Of a DNA stretch of 64,000 bases, positions 1 through 14,846 are shown piece after piece (position 1 is the stretch's first letter; each line of letters opens with the position of its first letter). The notes under the pieces were generated by a model. That model saw nothing but the letters and a program-made list of their open reading frames with translations. It searched no databases and had not been told where the DNA came from. Source of the DNA: Alcaligenes faecalis (GTDB lineage: Bacteria > Pseudomonadota > Gammaproteobacteria > Burkholderiales > Burkholderiaceae_B); contig NZ_CP031012.1 of assembly GCF_009497775.1 (NCBI RefSeq), positions 4,095,912 to 4,159,911 on the forward strand. Direction: 5' to 3'. A program made the translations under genes and the position numbers.

Positions 1-1
1 C

Positions 2-367
2 TGGGTGAACGGTAATGCACCCATGCTGCGCCGTGCCTTTACCAACCTGATTCAGAACGCCATCAAATACGGGCCGGATGGCAACCAGATCGATATTGAC
101 CTTGCGCTGGACAAAAACACAGTTCAGGTATTCGTCAAAGATCAGGGCTGGGGGATTCCGGCAGAAAATCAGGCGACTATTTTTGAACCTTATCATCGAG
201 CCCACGAAAACGCCGCTGGTGCGCCTTCAGGTAGCGGACTGGGTTTGGCCTTTGTGAAAACCGTGATCAACAAGCACGGCGGGGATATAGCCCTGGACAG
301 CACACGCGAGCAAGGCTGTACCTTTATCGTCTCCCTGGCCACCGTTGATGTCTCCGATGAAGACTGA
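2..367 (+). CDS. Sensor histidine kinase, C-terminal ATPase end (partial)
   Basis: This is the end of a sensor histidine kinase whose beginning lies before the window; the frame is open at base 2. The visible part is the HATPase_c domain, which binds ATP and phosphorylates the kinase's own histidine. It shows an N box (NLIQNAIKYG), a G1 box (DQGWGIP) and a G2 box (GSGLGLAFVK) in the normal order and spacing. The sensor part, membrane segments and H box are out of view, so the signal cannot be guessed. The last few codons overlap the start of the next gene on the same strand, so the two may be co-transcribed. Confidence 0.9.
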   Translation, partial: WVNGNAPMLRRAFTNLIQNAIKYGPDGNQIDIDLALDKNTVQVFVKDQGWGIPAENQATIFEPYHRAHENAAGAPSGSGLGLAFVKTVINKHGGDIALDSTREQGCTFIVSLATVDVSDED

Positions 368-1151
368 ATTCTGGCGTGATGCTGCCCTGCCCTATGTAGA
401 AAGCCGACGCGCCTGTGACAGCCGTATCTGCTACCAGGAACACAGCCACCCCACCTACTCGATAGGTGCAGTTGATGGCGGTGGCAGCGTCTTTACGGGC
501 GCACCCGGCGGCCCGGTCCGGCTTGCACCTGGTTCTTTGGTCTTTGTACCCGCGCACCGCAGCCACGCCTGCAATCCTCTGCCTGACCAGTCCTGGAGCT
601 ATCAAATGCTGCATCTGGATGCGGCATGGCTGGCGCAGCTTTGGCAGGAAAGCACAGGACTCAGGCTGGAGGCCCAGGAGCCTATCCGTGTTAGCCACGA
701 ACCGCAGCTTTATGCGGCCTACTGCGAGTTGAACACCCTCTTGTTTTCAGCCGCTCCGATACTGAGCAAAGAAGCAGCGATGATCGACTTTTTGCTGCAC
801 CACGGCTCAGCCCAATCCCAGCCCTTGGCCCCCGCTCCCCCACCTAGCGCCGTTTTGCAGAAAACCCTGGATCGCTGGATAAAAGGCCAGTTAGCCACTA
901 TTCCCCTGCACGAACTGGCGCAGGAAACAGGTTTTAGCCGCTATCAGCTGATTCGCGCCTTTCGTCGCCATACCGGCCTGACGCCACAGCGCTGGCAATT
1001 GAATCAGCGTGTCAACCTGGCCCGTGATGCCTTGCGCCACGGTGATGAGCTGGCTGATATTGCCTATCGCCTGGGCTTTGCCGACCAAAGCCATTTTCAG
1101 CGCGTCTTCAAGCACTACACCGGCGTCACCCCCGGCCAATACCGCAGCTAA
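357..1151 (+). CDS. AraC family transcriptional regulator
   Basis: This 264-residue DNA-binding regulator has the AraC layout. The N-terminal half looks like a cupin-type effector domain (EHSHPTYSIG, then PGSLVFVPAHRSHAC, typical of the sugar/amino-acid sensing barrel). The C-terminal 100 residues hold two helix-turn-helix motifs (LAQETGFSRYQLIRAFRRHTG and IAYRLGFADQSHFQRVFKHY) and the usual end TGVTPGQYR. I chose the ATG giving MKTEFW because related proteins begin near there; an ATG three codons earlier is also possible. It overlaps the kinase gene slightly and is followed by a LysE-type exporter, a common pairing in which the regulator senses an amino acid or related compound and switches on the exporter. 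The effector is unknown. Confidence 0.88.
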   Translation: MKTEFWRDAALPYVESRRACDSRICYQEHSHPTYSIGAVDGGGSVFTGAPGGPVRLAPGSLVFVPAHRSHACNPLPDQSWSYQMLHLDAAWLAQLWQESTGLRLEAQEPIRVSHEPQLYAAYCELNTLLFSAAPILSKEAAMIDFLLHHGSAQSQPLAPAPPPSAVLQKTLDRWIKGQLATIPLHELAQETGFSRYQLIRAFRRHTGLTPQRWQLNQRVNLARDALRHGDELADIAYRLGFADQSHFQRVFKHYTGVTPGQYRS

Positions 1152-1258
1152 GGCACACCTCACGCCCCTGCGACCTCTGCTCCAAGGGCGCGCACTTTTA
1201 TTCAATACGGTCCCCACGCTTCTGGTCACACTGCGGTTTTGCTCCTGGAAGTACCGCC

Positions 1259-1894
1259 GTGTCCTTGTTCCTGCTGATCGCCAGTACCCATTTCCTGGCC
1301 CTGCTTTCCCCCGGCCCTGATTTCTTCCTGATCGCCCGCAGCACCTTGGCCCATGGTCGCTGGGTCGCAAGCGGTGCTTGCGCTGGTGTCGGCCTGGCCA
1401 ATGGCCTGTACATCAGCCTGGCGCTGACGGGTTTTGCCCGGATGAGCACCGGCAGCCCCCTCTTTCTGCTGCTTCAGGGCGCGGGAGGGCTGTATCTGCT
1501 GTATTTGGGCGTGAAATTCCTGCAGGCAGCCCATCACAGCACCCAGCAAAGGATCAGTGCCTCTGGCGCCTCTACAGGCGGCTGGTGGCATCATGCCCTG
1601 CTGGGCCTGCTCTCCGGTCTGCTGAATCCTAAAAACGCTCTGTTTTACGCCAGCCTGGCCTCCGTACTCGCCAGCAGCCGCGCTGGCACCGGTCTGCACA
1701 TCCTGCTGGGCCTGTGGATGTTTTTTATCGTTCTGCTCTGGGACTTGTTCATCACGGTTTTGATCGGGCATCCCCACTGGCAACAGCGCATACAAAAGCA
1801 CTTGCCACGTATCGAGCAGCTTTGTGGCCTGCTGTTATGCCTGATTGCCGCTGCGGCACTTTTCAATGTGGCCCAACACCTGGTCACAAACTAA
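1259..1894 (+). CDS. LysE/RhtB family exporter
   Basis: A 211-residue inner-membrane protein of the LysE/RhtB family, which exports amino acids or related small molecules using the proton gradient. The family signature SPGPDFFLIARSTLAHGR sits near residue 17, and about six hydrophobic segments follow, with the conserved loop LLSGLLNPKNALFY near residue 118. The start is a GTG preceded by GGAAG at a good ribosome-binding distance; no ATG fits. It lies about 100 bases after the AraC-type gene on the same strand, so that regulator is the likely controller. The substrate cannot be told from the sequence. Confidence 0.88.
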   Translation: MSLFLLIASTHFLALLSPGPDFFLIARSTLAHGRWVASGACAGVGLANGLYISLALTGFARMSTGSPLFLLLQGAGGLYLLYLGVKFLQAAHHSTQQRISASGASTGGWWHHALLGLLSGLLNPKNALFYASLASVLASSRAGTGLHILLGLWMFFIVLLWDLFITVLIGHPHWQQRIQKHLPRIEQLCGLLLCLIAAAALFNVAQHLVTN

Positions 1895-2149
1895 ACATCC
1901 CGAAAAGCGGAACCTGATCTGCGCTGCCGTCAAGCTCACTGGGGGCGATAGAGTGAGGCTGTTAGAGCCACATCAAACGATAAGAAAACAAATCATTTAC
2001 GGGCTCGGATGCGGCAATATAAGCCGGTAAAATAGTCCGGGTCTTTGTTTTGTTAAGCACCTTGAGTGCGCTACAGTCTATGCTGTAAGACCGGAACAAC
2101 ACCCCCGTGTCCCGTTCCTTTTTTTGTCAGTTTTCGAGGAGTTACTAGA

Positions 2150-2596
2150 ATGTTTGCCAAACTTGCTTTCACAGCCGTTCTTGGATTGGCCAGCGTGCCT
2201 GCTTTTGCTGCTTGCGACGTTACCATCGAAGGCAATGACTCCATGCAGTTCAACACCAAGAGCATCGTTGTTGACAAGACATGCAAGGAATTCACAATCA
2301 ACCTGAAACACACCGGCAAGCTGCCTAAAGCAGCCATGGGCCACAACGTCGTTATCTCGAAGAAAGCCGATGAAAGCGCTGTTGCTACCGATGGCATGAA
2401 AGCCGGTCTGGACAACAACTACGTTAAAGCCGGTGACGAGCGCGTGATCGCTCACACTGACGTGGTCGGCGGCGGTGAAAGCACCTCCGTAACCTTTGAC
2501 GTCTCCAAGCTGCAAGCCGGCGAAGACTACGCTTTCTTTTGCTCCTTCCCAGGTCACTGGAGCATCATGACTGGCGAAATCAAGCTGGGTAGCTAA
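2150..2596 (+). CDS. azu: Azurin precursor (blue copper protein)
   Basis: Azurin is a small periplasmic blue copper protein that passes single electrons, for example to nitrite reductase. The 148-residue precursor has a 20-residue signal peptide ending AFA before the mature start [10 protein letters not shown]. In the mature chain the copper ligands are visible: Gly44-His45 (GHN), Cys111 and His116 (CSFPGHW) and Met120; Cys2 and Cys25 form the usual disulfide. The mature sequence is nearly the published Alcaligenes faecalis azurin, which is the strongest species clue in the window. The ATG was chosen because GAGGAG precedes it and it gives a normal signal peptide. A strong hairpin terminator follows. 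The gene appears to be transcribed alone. Confidence 0.98.
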   Translation: MFAKLAFTAVLGLASVPAFAACDVTIEGNDSMQFNTKSIVVDKTCKEFTINLKHTGKLPKAAMGHNVVISKKADESAVATDGMKAGLDNNYVKAGDERVIAHTDVVGGGESTSVTFDVSKLQAGEDYAFFCSFPGHWSIMTGEIKLGS

Positions 2597-2634
2597 GCGC
2601 ATCCGCTTATAGCCGCCAGACGGCCATGAAAAAA

Positions 2635-2668
2635 CCCCACGTGGCATAGCCATGTGGGGTTTTTTTTT
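2635..2668 (+). terminator. Rho-independent terminator after azurin
   Basis: The hairpin CCCCACGTGGC / GCCATGTGGGG has 11 pairs including one G-U and a three-base loop, followed by nine T. An A run on the other side means it could also stop transcripts arriving from rpoC on the opposite strand. Confidence 0.92.
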
Positions 2669-2753
2669 AAGCTCGAACTAGCTGGTTTTATCCGATTACC
2701 TGAAGGTATCGGCCCACCCTGGATAGCCAGGGTGGGGAACCACTATATCCTGC

Positions 2754-7015
<4,262 letters not shown>

Positions 7016-7016
<1 letters not shown>

Positions 7017-10000
7017 TATTTACGCTCCAAATCCATGTCCAGGGACAAGGAACGGATTTCCTTGACCAGAACGTTAAAGGACTCCGGCATACCGGCGTCG
7101 ATCACGTGGTCACCCTTGACAATGTTCTCGTAGACCTTGGTACGGCCGGCGATGTCGTCGGATTTAACCGTGAGCATTTCCTGCAGGGTGTAGGCGGCGC
7201 CATAAGCTTCCAGCGCCCAGACTTCCATCTCCCCGAAACGCTGACCACCGAACTGCGCCTTACCACCCAGCGGCTGCTGAGTAACCAGCGAGTATGGGCC
7301 AGTGGAACGAGCGTGCATCTTGTCATCGACCAGGTGATGCAGCTTCAGGTAGTGCATGTAGCCTACGGTGACCATACGCTCAAAGGCTTCGCCGGTACGA
7401 CCATCAAACAGGCGAACCTGAGTGCGGTGTGGTGCCAGCTGCAGGTTCTCGGCGATGTCGTCAGGGTAGGCCAGACGCAACATCTGGTCGATTTCCTGCT
7501 CGGTTGCACCGTCGAACACTGGCGTTGCCAATGGCAGACCTTTCTGCAAGTTGGTGGCCATGTTCATCACTTCGTCGTCAGTCAACTCGTTGATGCGAGT
7601 CTTCTTGCCGGCAGTGTTGTAGACCTTGTCCAGGAACGCGCGCAGTTCGGAAACCTGCACGTTCTTTTCTTCTTGCATCATGTCGTTGATGCGGTGGCCA
7701 ATACCCTTGGCAGCCCAACCCAGGTGAACTTCCAGAACCTGACCCACGTTCATACGCGAAGGCACGCCCAGCGGGTTCAGAACGATGTCCACAGGAGTAC
7801 CGTCAGCCATGTGCGGCATGTCTTCCACGGGAACGATGCGGGAAACCACACCCTTGTTACCGTGACGACCGGCCATCTTGTCACCAGGCTGCAGACGACG
7901 CTTAACAGCCAGGTAAACCTTGACCATCTTCAGCACGCCAGGAGGCAGCTCGTCGCCTTGGGTGAGCTTCTTGCGCTTTTCTTCAAAAGCCAAGTCGAAC
8001 TGGTGACGCTTTTGCTCCAAGGATTCCTTGGTGTGCTCCAGCACCAGTGCGTGTTGCTCGTCAGCCAGACGGATGTCGAACCACTGCCAGCGATCCAGAT
8101 CGTTCAGGTAATCAGCGGCCAGCTCGGTGCCCTTGGGCAGCTTGCGTGGACCACCGTTGACGGTTTTGCCGACCAGGAACTTCAAGGCACGGTCAAAGGC
8201 GTCGTCTTCAACGATTTGCAGCTGGTCGTTCAGGTCCTGGCGGTAGCGACGCAGTTCATCATCAATGATGGACTGGGCGCGCTTGTCACGCTCGATACCT
8301 TCACGGGTAAAGACTTGAACGTCGATCACCGTACCGACCATGCCCGAAGGCACGCGCAGGGAGGTGTCTTTAACGTCAGAGGCTTTTTCACCAAAAATGG
8401 CGCGCAGCAGCTTTTCTTCCGGAGTCAGCTGAGTTTCACCCTTGGGTGTCACTTTACCGACCAGCACGTCGTCGGCACGCACTTCGGCGCCGATGTACAC
8501 AATGCCGGAATCGTCCAGACGGTTCAGCTGAATTTCGGACAGGTTGCTGATATCGCGAGTGATATCCTCAGGCCCCAGCTTCGTGTCACGGGCAACAACC
8601 GTCAGCTCTTCGATGTGAACCGAAGTGTAGCGATCATCAGCCACGACCTTCTCGGAGATCAGAATCGAGTCCTCGAAGTTGTAGCCGTTCCAGGGCATAA
8701 AGGCGATCAGCATGTTCTGACCCAGAGCCAATTCGCCCAGGTCAGTCGATGCGCCGTCAGCCAGCACGTCACCACGAGCCACGATATCGCCACGTTTGAC
8801 GATAGGACGCTGGTTAATGTTGGTGTTCTGGTTGGAACGGGTGTACTTGGTCATGTTGTAGATATCTACACCGACCTCGCCAGCCACGTTCTCGTCATCG
8901 TGCACGCGAATAACCACGCGCTGTGCGTCAACGTCTACCACCACACCGCCACGACGGGCTTGTACGGTTGTACCCGAGTCAACAGCAACAGTACGTTCGA
9001 TACCGGTACCGACCAAAGGCTTCTCAGGGCGCAGGCAAGGAACTGCCTGACGCTGCATGTTGGCGCCCATCAGTGCTCGGTTGGCGTCATCGTGCTCCAG
9101 GAACGGAATCAGCGAAGCAGCCACAGACACGATCTGCGAAGGAGCCACGTCCATGTAATGGATGTTCTCTGGCGCAGTCATCATGGTTTCGCCAGCTTCA
9201 CGGCAGGCAACCAGATCGTCAGCAAAGGCACCGTCTTCGGTCAACTCGGCGTTAGCCTGAGCGATGACGTAATTGCTTTCTTCAATAGCCGACAGGTAAT
9301 CGATCTGTTCACTGACCTTGCCGTCAACAATCTTGCGGTAAGGCGTTTCCAGGAAGCCGTACTCGTTCAGACGAGCGTACAGCGCCATGGAGTTGATCAG
9401 ACCAATGTTTGGACCTTCAGGCGTTTCAATCGGGCACACGCGACCGTAGTGGGTTGGGTGCACGTCGCGCACCTCAAAGCCCGCACGTTCACGAGTCAGA
9501 CCACCAGGGCCCAGTGCCGAAACACGACGCTTGTGCGTGATCTCGGACAAGGGGTTGGTTTGGTCCATAAACTGCGACAGCTGGCTGGAACCGAAGAACT
9601 CTTTAACAGCCGCAGAGATGGGCTTGGAGTTGATCAGATCGTGCGGCATCAGGTTTTCGGTCTCGGCCTGGCCCAGACGTTCCTTGACAGCACGTTCCAC
9701 ACGCACCAGACCGGCGCGGAATTGGTTTTCGGCCAATTCGCCAACGCAACGAACACGACGGTTACCCAGGTGATCGATATCGTCGATCTGACCGCGGCCG
9801 TTACGCAGACTCACCAGCACCTGAATGGTGTCCAGGATGTCTTCGTCGGTCAGGGTCATGGGACCTTCAATGCTGTCACCACGGCCCAGACGGCTGTTGA
9901 CCTTCATACGACCCACGCGCGACAAGTCGTAGGACTCTTCGCTGTAGAACAGACGGTTGAACAGGGCCTCAACCGCTTCTTCGGTTGGTGGCTCGCCGGG

Positions 10001-11128
10001 ACGCATCATGCGATAGATCGCGATACGGGCAGCATTGGAATCCGCTGTTTCATCCGTGCGCAGGGTCAGGGAGATAAAGCCGCCCTGGTCCAGTTCATTG
10101 ATGTACAGGGTCTCGAAATCACGCACATTGGCTGCGCGCATTTCGGCCAGAATGGATTCGGTGATTTCGTCGTTGGCGTTGGCAATCACTTCGCCGGTTT
10201 CGGCGTTGATGATGTTCTTGGCCAGCACACGACCCAGAAGGAAATCTTCCGGGATGGAAATGTATTCGATCTTGGCTGCTTGCAGGTCGCGCAAATGCTT
10301 GGCATTGATACGCTTGTCCTTTTCAACCAGTACGCGACCGTCACGGTCGGTAATGTCGAAACGGGCAACCTCGCCCTTCCAGTGTTCTGGAACGAATTGC
10401 AGCTTGCCACCTTCCTGGTGCAGTTCGATGTGATCGAACTCGAAGAAGTGGGCCAGGATCTGCTCTGGCGTCAGGCCAATGGCCTTTAGCAAGATAGTCA
10501 CAGGCATCTTGCGACGACGGTCGATACGGAAGAACAGAATGTCCTTGGGATCGAACTCGAAGTCCAGCCAGGAACCACGGTAAGGAATCACGCGCGCCGA
10601 GAACAGCAACTTGCCCGAGCTGTGCGTTTTACCGCGGTCATGTTCAAAGAACACGCCGGGGGAACGGTGCAGCTGGGAAACGATGACTCGTTCGGTACCG
10701 TTGATCACAAAAGAGCCGTTATCAGTCATCAGGGGCATTTCGCCCATGTAGACTTCTTGCTCTTTTACTTCCTTGACGGTAGGCTTGCTCACCTCGCGGT
10801 CCATGAGGACCAGACGAACCTTCGCCCGCAAGGGGGAGGCATAGGTCAAACCACGAAGTTGACACTCTTTGACGTCGAACACCGGCTCGCCGAGCGTATA
10901 GCTCACGAACTCTAGCCGCGCCATTTGGTTATGGCTTACTATTGGAAATATGGAACTGAAAGCTTCCTGCAAGCCTTCAACCTTACGCTGAGAAGGCAGC
11001 GTGTCCTTCTGCAAGAAGGTTCTGAAAGAATGCAGCTGGGTAGCCAACAGGTAAGGAACCTGCTGTACGTCTTCACGTTTGGCGAAGCTCTTGCGTATGC
11101 GCTTTTTTTCGGTGTACGAATAAGGCAT
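7016..11128 (-). CDS. rpoB: DNA-directed RNA polymerase subunit beta
   Basis: RpoB is the beta subunit of RNA polymerase, 1370 residues. The rifampicin-binding segment ([18 protein letters not shown], then [18 protein letters not shown]) looks wild type. The start [15 protein letters not shown] is the conserved one and is preceded by GGAG; a GTG two codons upstream keeps the frame open but is not the likely start. It lies downstream of rplL with a hairpin between them that may lower polymerase transcription relative to ribosomal proteins. It overlaps rpoC by one base. Confidence 0.99.
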
Positions 11129-11245
11129 GAGCACTCCGACTCAAGGGTTACACGGACCGTCAACCACGGCCCTGGTTTACGACTCTAAAAAACCCGACTT
11201 TCTACAATACTAATTAAAAATCGTGGGTTTTCTGGAAACGCAAAA

Positions 11246-11276
11246 GCCCGGGAAGGCTTGAAACGCATTCCCGGGC
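11246..11276 (-). terminator. Hairpin between rplL and rpoB, likely attenuator
   Basis: A perfect nine-pair stem GCCCGGGAA / TTCCCGGGC with a 13-base loop lies just after the rplL stop. On the transcribed strand it is followed by a short, interrupted T tract (CTTTTGCGTTT). This fits a leaky terminator of the kind known between rplL and rpoB in E. coli, where only part of the transcripts continue into rpoBC. Confidence 0.7.
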
Positions 11277-11290
11277 ATCTATCGATACTC

Positions 11291-11668
11291 TTACTTGAGC
11301 TCGATCTTGGCGCCAGCTTCTTCCAGCTTCTTCTGAGCGTCTTCAGCATCAGCTTTGGACAGGCCTTCTTTAACAGCCTTAGGAGCACCGTCAACCAGAT
11401 CTTTGGCTTCTTTCAGGCCCAGACCGGTGATTTCGCGCACGACTTTAATGACGCTAACTTTGTTTGCGCCAACGTCAGCCAGGAACACGGTGAATTCGGT
11501 TTGCTCTTCAGCGGCAGCAGCAGCGCCACCAGCAGCAGGAGCTGCAACAGCAACAGCGGCGGCAGCAGCCGACACACCGAATTTTTCTTCCATTTCTTTG
11601 ATCAGCTCGGACAGTTCGAGCACGGACATTGCGCCGATGGCGTCAAGGATTTCAGCTTTAGTAGCCAT
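11291..11668 (-). CDS. rplL: 50S ribosomal protein L7/L12
   Basis: L7/L12 forms the flexible stalk of the large subunit and recruits translation factors. The 125-residue protein has the N-terminal dimer domain ([26 protein letters not shown]), an Ala/Gly-rich hinge near residues 34-53, and the C-terminal factor-binding domain ([23 protein letters not shown]). It lies 79 bases after rplJ in the same transcript, and both normally respond to the L10 leader. Confidence 0.98.
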   Translation of the reverse strand: MATKAEILDAIGAMSVLELSELIKEMEEKFGVSAAAAAVAVAAPAAGGAAAAAEEQTEFTVFLADVGANKVSVIKVVREITGLGLKEAKDLVDGAPKAVKEGLSKADAEDAQKKLEEAGAKIELK

Positions 11669-11747
11669 TTTTAAGAACTCCAGATATTAGGTAAATGCCA
11701 GGTTTGGTTGTCGTTCGCAACGACGAAGTTTCCTGAAGGAAAACCGC

Positions 11748-12272
11748 TTACGCAGCTTCTTTCTGATCGCGCACAGCCGCCAGGCCGCGAACAAACTTGG
11801 TGGGAACTTCGTTAAGCGTACGCACAAAAGTAGCGATAGGTGCTTGCATGGTGCCCAGCAGTTTCGCCAGCAATTCGTCGCGCGAGGGCATTGTGGCCAG
11901 AGCCTTAACACCATCAGCATTCAGAACGCTATTGGGCAGCGCACCGCCCATGACGACCAATTTGTCATTGGTCTTGGCAAAATCTGCAACGACTTTCGCC
12001 GCAGCAACGGGATCTTCACTGATGGCGTACATCAGAGGACCCACGAGCTGGCTGGAGATACCGTCAAACGAGGTACCTTCCAACGAACGACGAACCAGGG
12101 TGTTTTTCAACACACGCAGGTAGACGCCAGACTCACGCGCTTTTTTGCGCAATACGGTAGCAGAAGCGACGTCCAGACCACGGTACTCGGCGATAATGAT
12201 CGATTGGGCCTTTGCCAGTTCGGCAGTGACTTCTTCGATGACTACCGCTTTCTCTTCACGATTGAGACTCAC
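11748..12272 (-). CDS. rplJ: 50S ribosomal protein L10
   Basis: L10 anchors L7/L12 dimers to the ribosome and, together with L12, represses its own operon. The 174-residue protein begins [15 protein letters not shown] from a GTG codon. That GTG has AAGGAG nine bases before it, and the resulting length is normal; longer readings from an upstream TTG would place the start on top of the ribosome-binding site. The C-terminal helix ([25 protein letters not shown]) is where L12 dimers bind. A 233-base leader with two hairpins separates it from rplA. Confidence 0.97.
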   Translation of the reverse strand: MSLNREEKAVVIEEVTAELAKAQSIIIAEYRGLDVASATVLRKKARESGVYLRVLKNTLVRRSLEGTSFDGISSQLVGPLMYAISEDPVAAAKVVADFAKTNDKLVVMGGALPNSVLNADGVKALATMPSRDELLAKLLGTMQAPIATFVRTLNEVPTKFVRGLAAVRDQKEAA

Positions 12273-12505
12273 GGTTGAACACTCCTTCAAACGATGTCGG
12301 GAAGGCTTCCCAACATCAACCGAATGCGGCGCACCTGGACGAGTTCTATTACGAATTCTTCCACGGGCGCCGTCTACGTTGGATGGGACGTTTTGCCCCG
12401 ATTAAGCAGTGAGATGACAAGTCAGCCAACTGCTCCAACGGTCTTTGACAGCAGTGACCCTGTAAACAGGATCACAGCCCAAAGTTCTTTTTTTCCAACT
12501 GTTGA
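12273..12505 (-). promoter_or_regulatory. L10 leader region upstream of rplJ
   Basis: This untranslated stretch between rplA and rplJ holds two hairpins on the transcribed strand. One (12454-12475) pairs GTGATCCTG with CAGGGTCAC around a TTTA loop. The other (12293-12317) pairs GATGTTGGGAA with TTCCCGACATC around a three-base loop and sits directly before the rplJ ribosome-binding site. Such a leader is where L10-(L12)4 normally binds to repress rplJL translation. The match to that family is inferred from position and hairpins, not from an alignment. Confidence 0.65.
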
Positions 12506-13201
12506 TTAAACAGTCAGAGATGCAATTTCAACACGTGCACCGCCACCCATGGTGGAGGACACGGCAACCTTGCGCAGGTAAACACCCTTGGCAGCGGCTG
12601 GACGAGCCTTGTTCAAGGCGTCAACCAGAGCAACCAGGTTGGTCTGCAGCTGTTCAACGTTGAACGAAGCGCGACCGATGGTGCTGTGAATGATACCGGC
12701 CTTGTCAGTACGGTATTGAACTTGACCAGCCTTGGCGTTCTTGACAGCCGTGGCAACGTCAGGAGTCACAGTACCAACCTTGGGGTTTGGCATCAGGCCA
12801 CGAGGACCCAGAACCTGACCCAGGGTACCAACAACACGCATGGTGTCGGGCGAAGCGATCACAACGTCAAAGTCCATTTGACCGGCTTTGATTTGCTCAG
12901 CCAGATCGTCCAGACCAACGATGTCAGCACCAGCTTCACGAGCGGCGTCGGCTTTTTCACCTTGGGCGAAAACGGCAACACGCACGGATTTACCGGTACC
13001 AGCAGGCAGAACCACCGAGCCACGGACCAATTGGTCGGACTTACGGGGATCGATGCCCAGCTGAACAGCGATATCGATGGATTCGTCGAACTTGGCAGTG
13101 GCAGTGTCTTTCACCAGGGCCAGAGCTTCGGCCACAGGGTAGAACTTGTTGCGGTCGATCTTGGCAGCAATAGCGGCTGCGCGTTTGCTTACTTTAGCCA
13201 T
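12506..13201 (-). CDS. rplA: 50S ribosomal protein L1
   Basis: L1 binds 23S rRNA at the E-site stalk and can repress its own mRNA. The protein is 231 residues, standard length, beginning [16 protein letters not shown] and containing the L1 signature ([16 protein letters not shown], then [13 protein letters not shown]). It is three bases downstream of rplK, so the two are cotranslated. Confidence 0.99.
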   Translation of the reverse strand: MAKVSKRAAAIAAKIDRNKFYPVAEALALVKDTATAKFDESIDIAVQLGIDPRKSDQLVRGSVVLPAGTGKSVRVAVFAQGEKADAAREAGADIVGLDDLAEQIKAGQMDFDVVIASPDTMRVVGTLGQVLGPRGLMPNPKVGTVTPDVATAVKNAKAGQVQYRTDKAGIIHSTIGRASFNVEQLQTNLVALVDALNKARPAAAKGVYLRKVAVSSTMGGGARVEIASLTV

Positions 13202-13204
13202 GAC

Positions 13205-13639
13205 TTACACCACCCCTTCAACGTTGATGCCCATGCTGCGAGCGCTACCAGCGATGGTACGCACAGCGGCGTCCAGATCGGCAGCGGTCAGGTCGGGTTG
13301 TTTGGTCTTGGCGATTTCTTCAGCCTGTGCACGAGTCAGCGTACCGACCTTGTCCACGTTAGGACGTGCAGAACCGGATTTGATACCAGCAGCCTTTTTG
13401 ATCAGGATGGTTGCTGGAGGAGTCTTCATGATGAACGTGAAGCTCTTGTCAGCAAAAGCGGTGATCACCACAGGAATTGGCAGACCGGGTTCCAGACCCT
13501 GTGTCTGGGCGTTGAACGCCTTGCAGAATTCCATGATGTTCAGACCGCGCTGACCCAGCGCTGGACCGATTGGAGGGGATGGGTTTGCCTTACCAGCTGG
13601 GACTTGCAGCTTGATAAAGCCGACGATTTTCTTCGCCAT
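13205..13639 (-). CDS. rplK: 50S ribosomal protein L11
   Basis: L11 lies at the GTPase-associated centre and is needed for RelA activation. The 144-residue protein starts at [20 protein letters not shown], with AAGGAG upstream; the reading frame stays open for 11 more codons without a plausible start. The proline-rich N-terminal domain ([20 protein letters not shown]) and the C-terminal RNA-binding domain are intact. It is the first gene of the L11-L1 pair, after nusG. Confidence 0.98.
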   Translation of the reverse strand: MAKKIVGFIKLQVPAGKANPSPPIGPALGQRGLNIMEFCKAFNAQTQGLEPGLPIPVVITAFADKSFTFIMKTPPATILIKKAAGIKSGSARPNVDKVGTLTRAQAEEIAKTKQPDLTAADLDAAVRTIAGSARSMGINVEGVV

Positions 13640-13706
13640 GCTTAGCTCCTTGCGGGTGATGACGCCTGACACATGATGCGGCAGGCTTCCCGGGGGTTGT
13701 AATTAA

Positions 13707-14240
13707 TCAGGTCTTTTCGACTTGATCGAAATCGAGTTCAACGGGGGTGGCGCGACCGAAAATAGTAACGGTGACACGAACCTTGTTTTTCTCGTAGTTA
13801 ACTTCTTCGACGTTACCGTTGAAGTCTGCAAACGGACCGTCCTTGACGCGTACCAGTTCGCCCACCTCAAACAGCACTTTGTGCCGTGGCTTCTCAACGC
13901 CCTCTTCCATTTGCGACAGGATTTTTTCCACTTCGCGCTCGGAGATAGGAGCGGGACGGTTACCGGAACCGCCCAAAAAGCCGGTGACTCGCGGCGTACT
14001 TTTTACCAAGTGCCAGGTTTCGTCGGTCAAGGCCATCTCGACCAGGACGTAACCGGGGTAAATACGTCGCTCTGTAATTGATTTCTTGCCGTTCTTTACT
14101 TCAACGACTTCTTCCGATGGAACCAGAATGCGACCAAACGCTTCTTGGAGATCAGCGCGTTCAATGCGCTCCACCAGAGCTTTGTGCACGCTTTTTTCCA
14201 TGCCGGAATAAACGTGAACCACATACCAGCGTTTGCTCAT
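13707..14240 (-). CDS. nusG: Transcription termination/antitermination protein NusG
   Basis: NusG rides on RNA polymerase, reduces pausing and links to Rho or the ribosome. The 177-residue protein has the NGN domain at the start ([22 protein letters not shown]) and the C-terminal KOW domain ([30 protein letters not shown]). It follows secE after nine bases, the usual secE-nusG pair. Confidence 0.99.
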   Translation of the reverse strand: MSKRWYVVHVYSGMEKSVHKALVERIERADLQEAFGRILVPSEEVVEVKNGKKSITERRIYPGYVLVEMALTDETWHLVKSTPRVTGFLGGSGNRPAPISEREVEKILSQMEEGVEKPRHKVLFEVGELVRVKDGPFADFNGNVEEVNYEKNKVRVTVTIFGRATPVELDFDQVEKT

Positions 14241-14249
14241 GTGTGCCCT

Positions 14250-14630
14250 TTATTTCCAGCCCAGCAACAGGCCATAAATGATCCAGCCGAGCCCTTTGTC
14301 AATCAGCCACAACAAGATGGCCATAACGGCAACAAACACAAAGACGATACCCGTCATTTGCGTTGCTTCTTTACGGGATGGCCAGTGGACGCGACGTACT
14401 TCCGTGTAGGCATCACGAGAAAAAGCGACCAGGCGGCGGCCTGTATCGCTAAACCAGATGATCAATACGGCGACGATTAAGCTGGCTACAAATACCCCAG
14501 CGCGAACCAGTGAATTTTGGCCATCCAGAACGGAATAGCCAACAATACCGGCGGCGACGACTAGGACCGCTAGGCCCAGCTTGATGCGCTCGGAACCTCG
14601 GTTAACGGTTTCTACGTTGGTATTCGACAT
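14250..14630 (-). CDS. secE: Preprotein translocase subunit SecE
   Basis: SecE stabilises SecY in the protein-exporting channel. The 126-residue form with three membrane segments is the longer E. coli-like type: two hydrophobic stretches near residues 19-60 and the conserved cytoplasmic segment (FSRDAYTEVRRVHWPSRKEATQMT) before the last one. I chose MSNTNVETVN because the longer open frame runs back into the tRNA-Trp gene. It is transcribed from tRNA-Trp into nusG. Confidence 0.97.
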   Translation of the reverse strand: MSNTNVETVNRGSERIKLGLAVLVVAAGIVGYSVLDGQNSLVRAGVFVASLIVAVLIIWFSDTGRRLVAFSRDAYTEVRRVHWPSRKEATQMTGIVFVFVAVMAILLWLIDKGLGWIIYGLLLGWK

Positions 14631-14675
14631 ATTCCGACGAGTGACGCCACGCGAGATGGTGGCGAGTGACTGTGG

Positions 14676-14751
14676 TGGCAGGGGCAGAAGGAATCGAACC
14701 CTCAACCTTCGGTTTTGGAGACCGACGCTCTGCCAATTGAGCTATACCCCT
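14676..14751 (-). tRNA. tRNA-Trp (CCA anticodon)
   Basis: On the minus strand the gene starts AGGGGTATAGCTC and folds into a complete cloverleaf. The acceptor AGGGGTA pairs with TGCCCCT including one G-T pair, the anticodon loop is TCTCCAAAA with anticodon CCA, the T loop is GTTCGATTC, and a CCA end is encoded. It sits between tuf and secE, a conserved place for this tRNA. Confidence 0.97.
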
Positions 14752-14846
14752 ATACCTTGACAAACCGTAGCGCGCTACTTTGCTACGTTTGGCTTTTAGG
14801 CAAAAGAGGATATTAACCTCTTTCGCCCAAAATTACTACTCTTTTT

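Noticed and set aside
13655..13680. Possible L1-binding hairpin before rplK (GCCTG / CAGGC)
   Set aside because: Only five pairs can be shown by eye and the L1 site needs a specific internal loop that I could not confirm.
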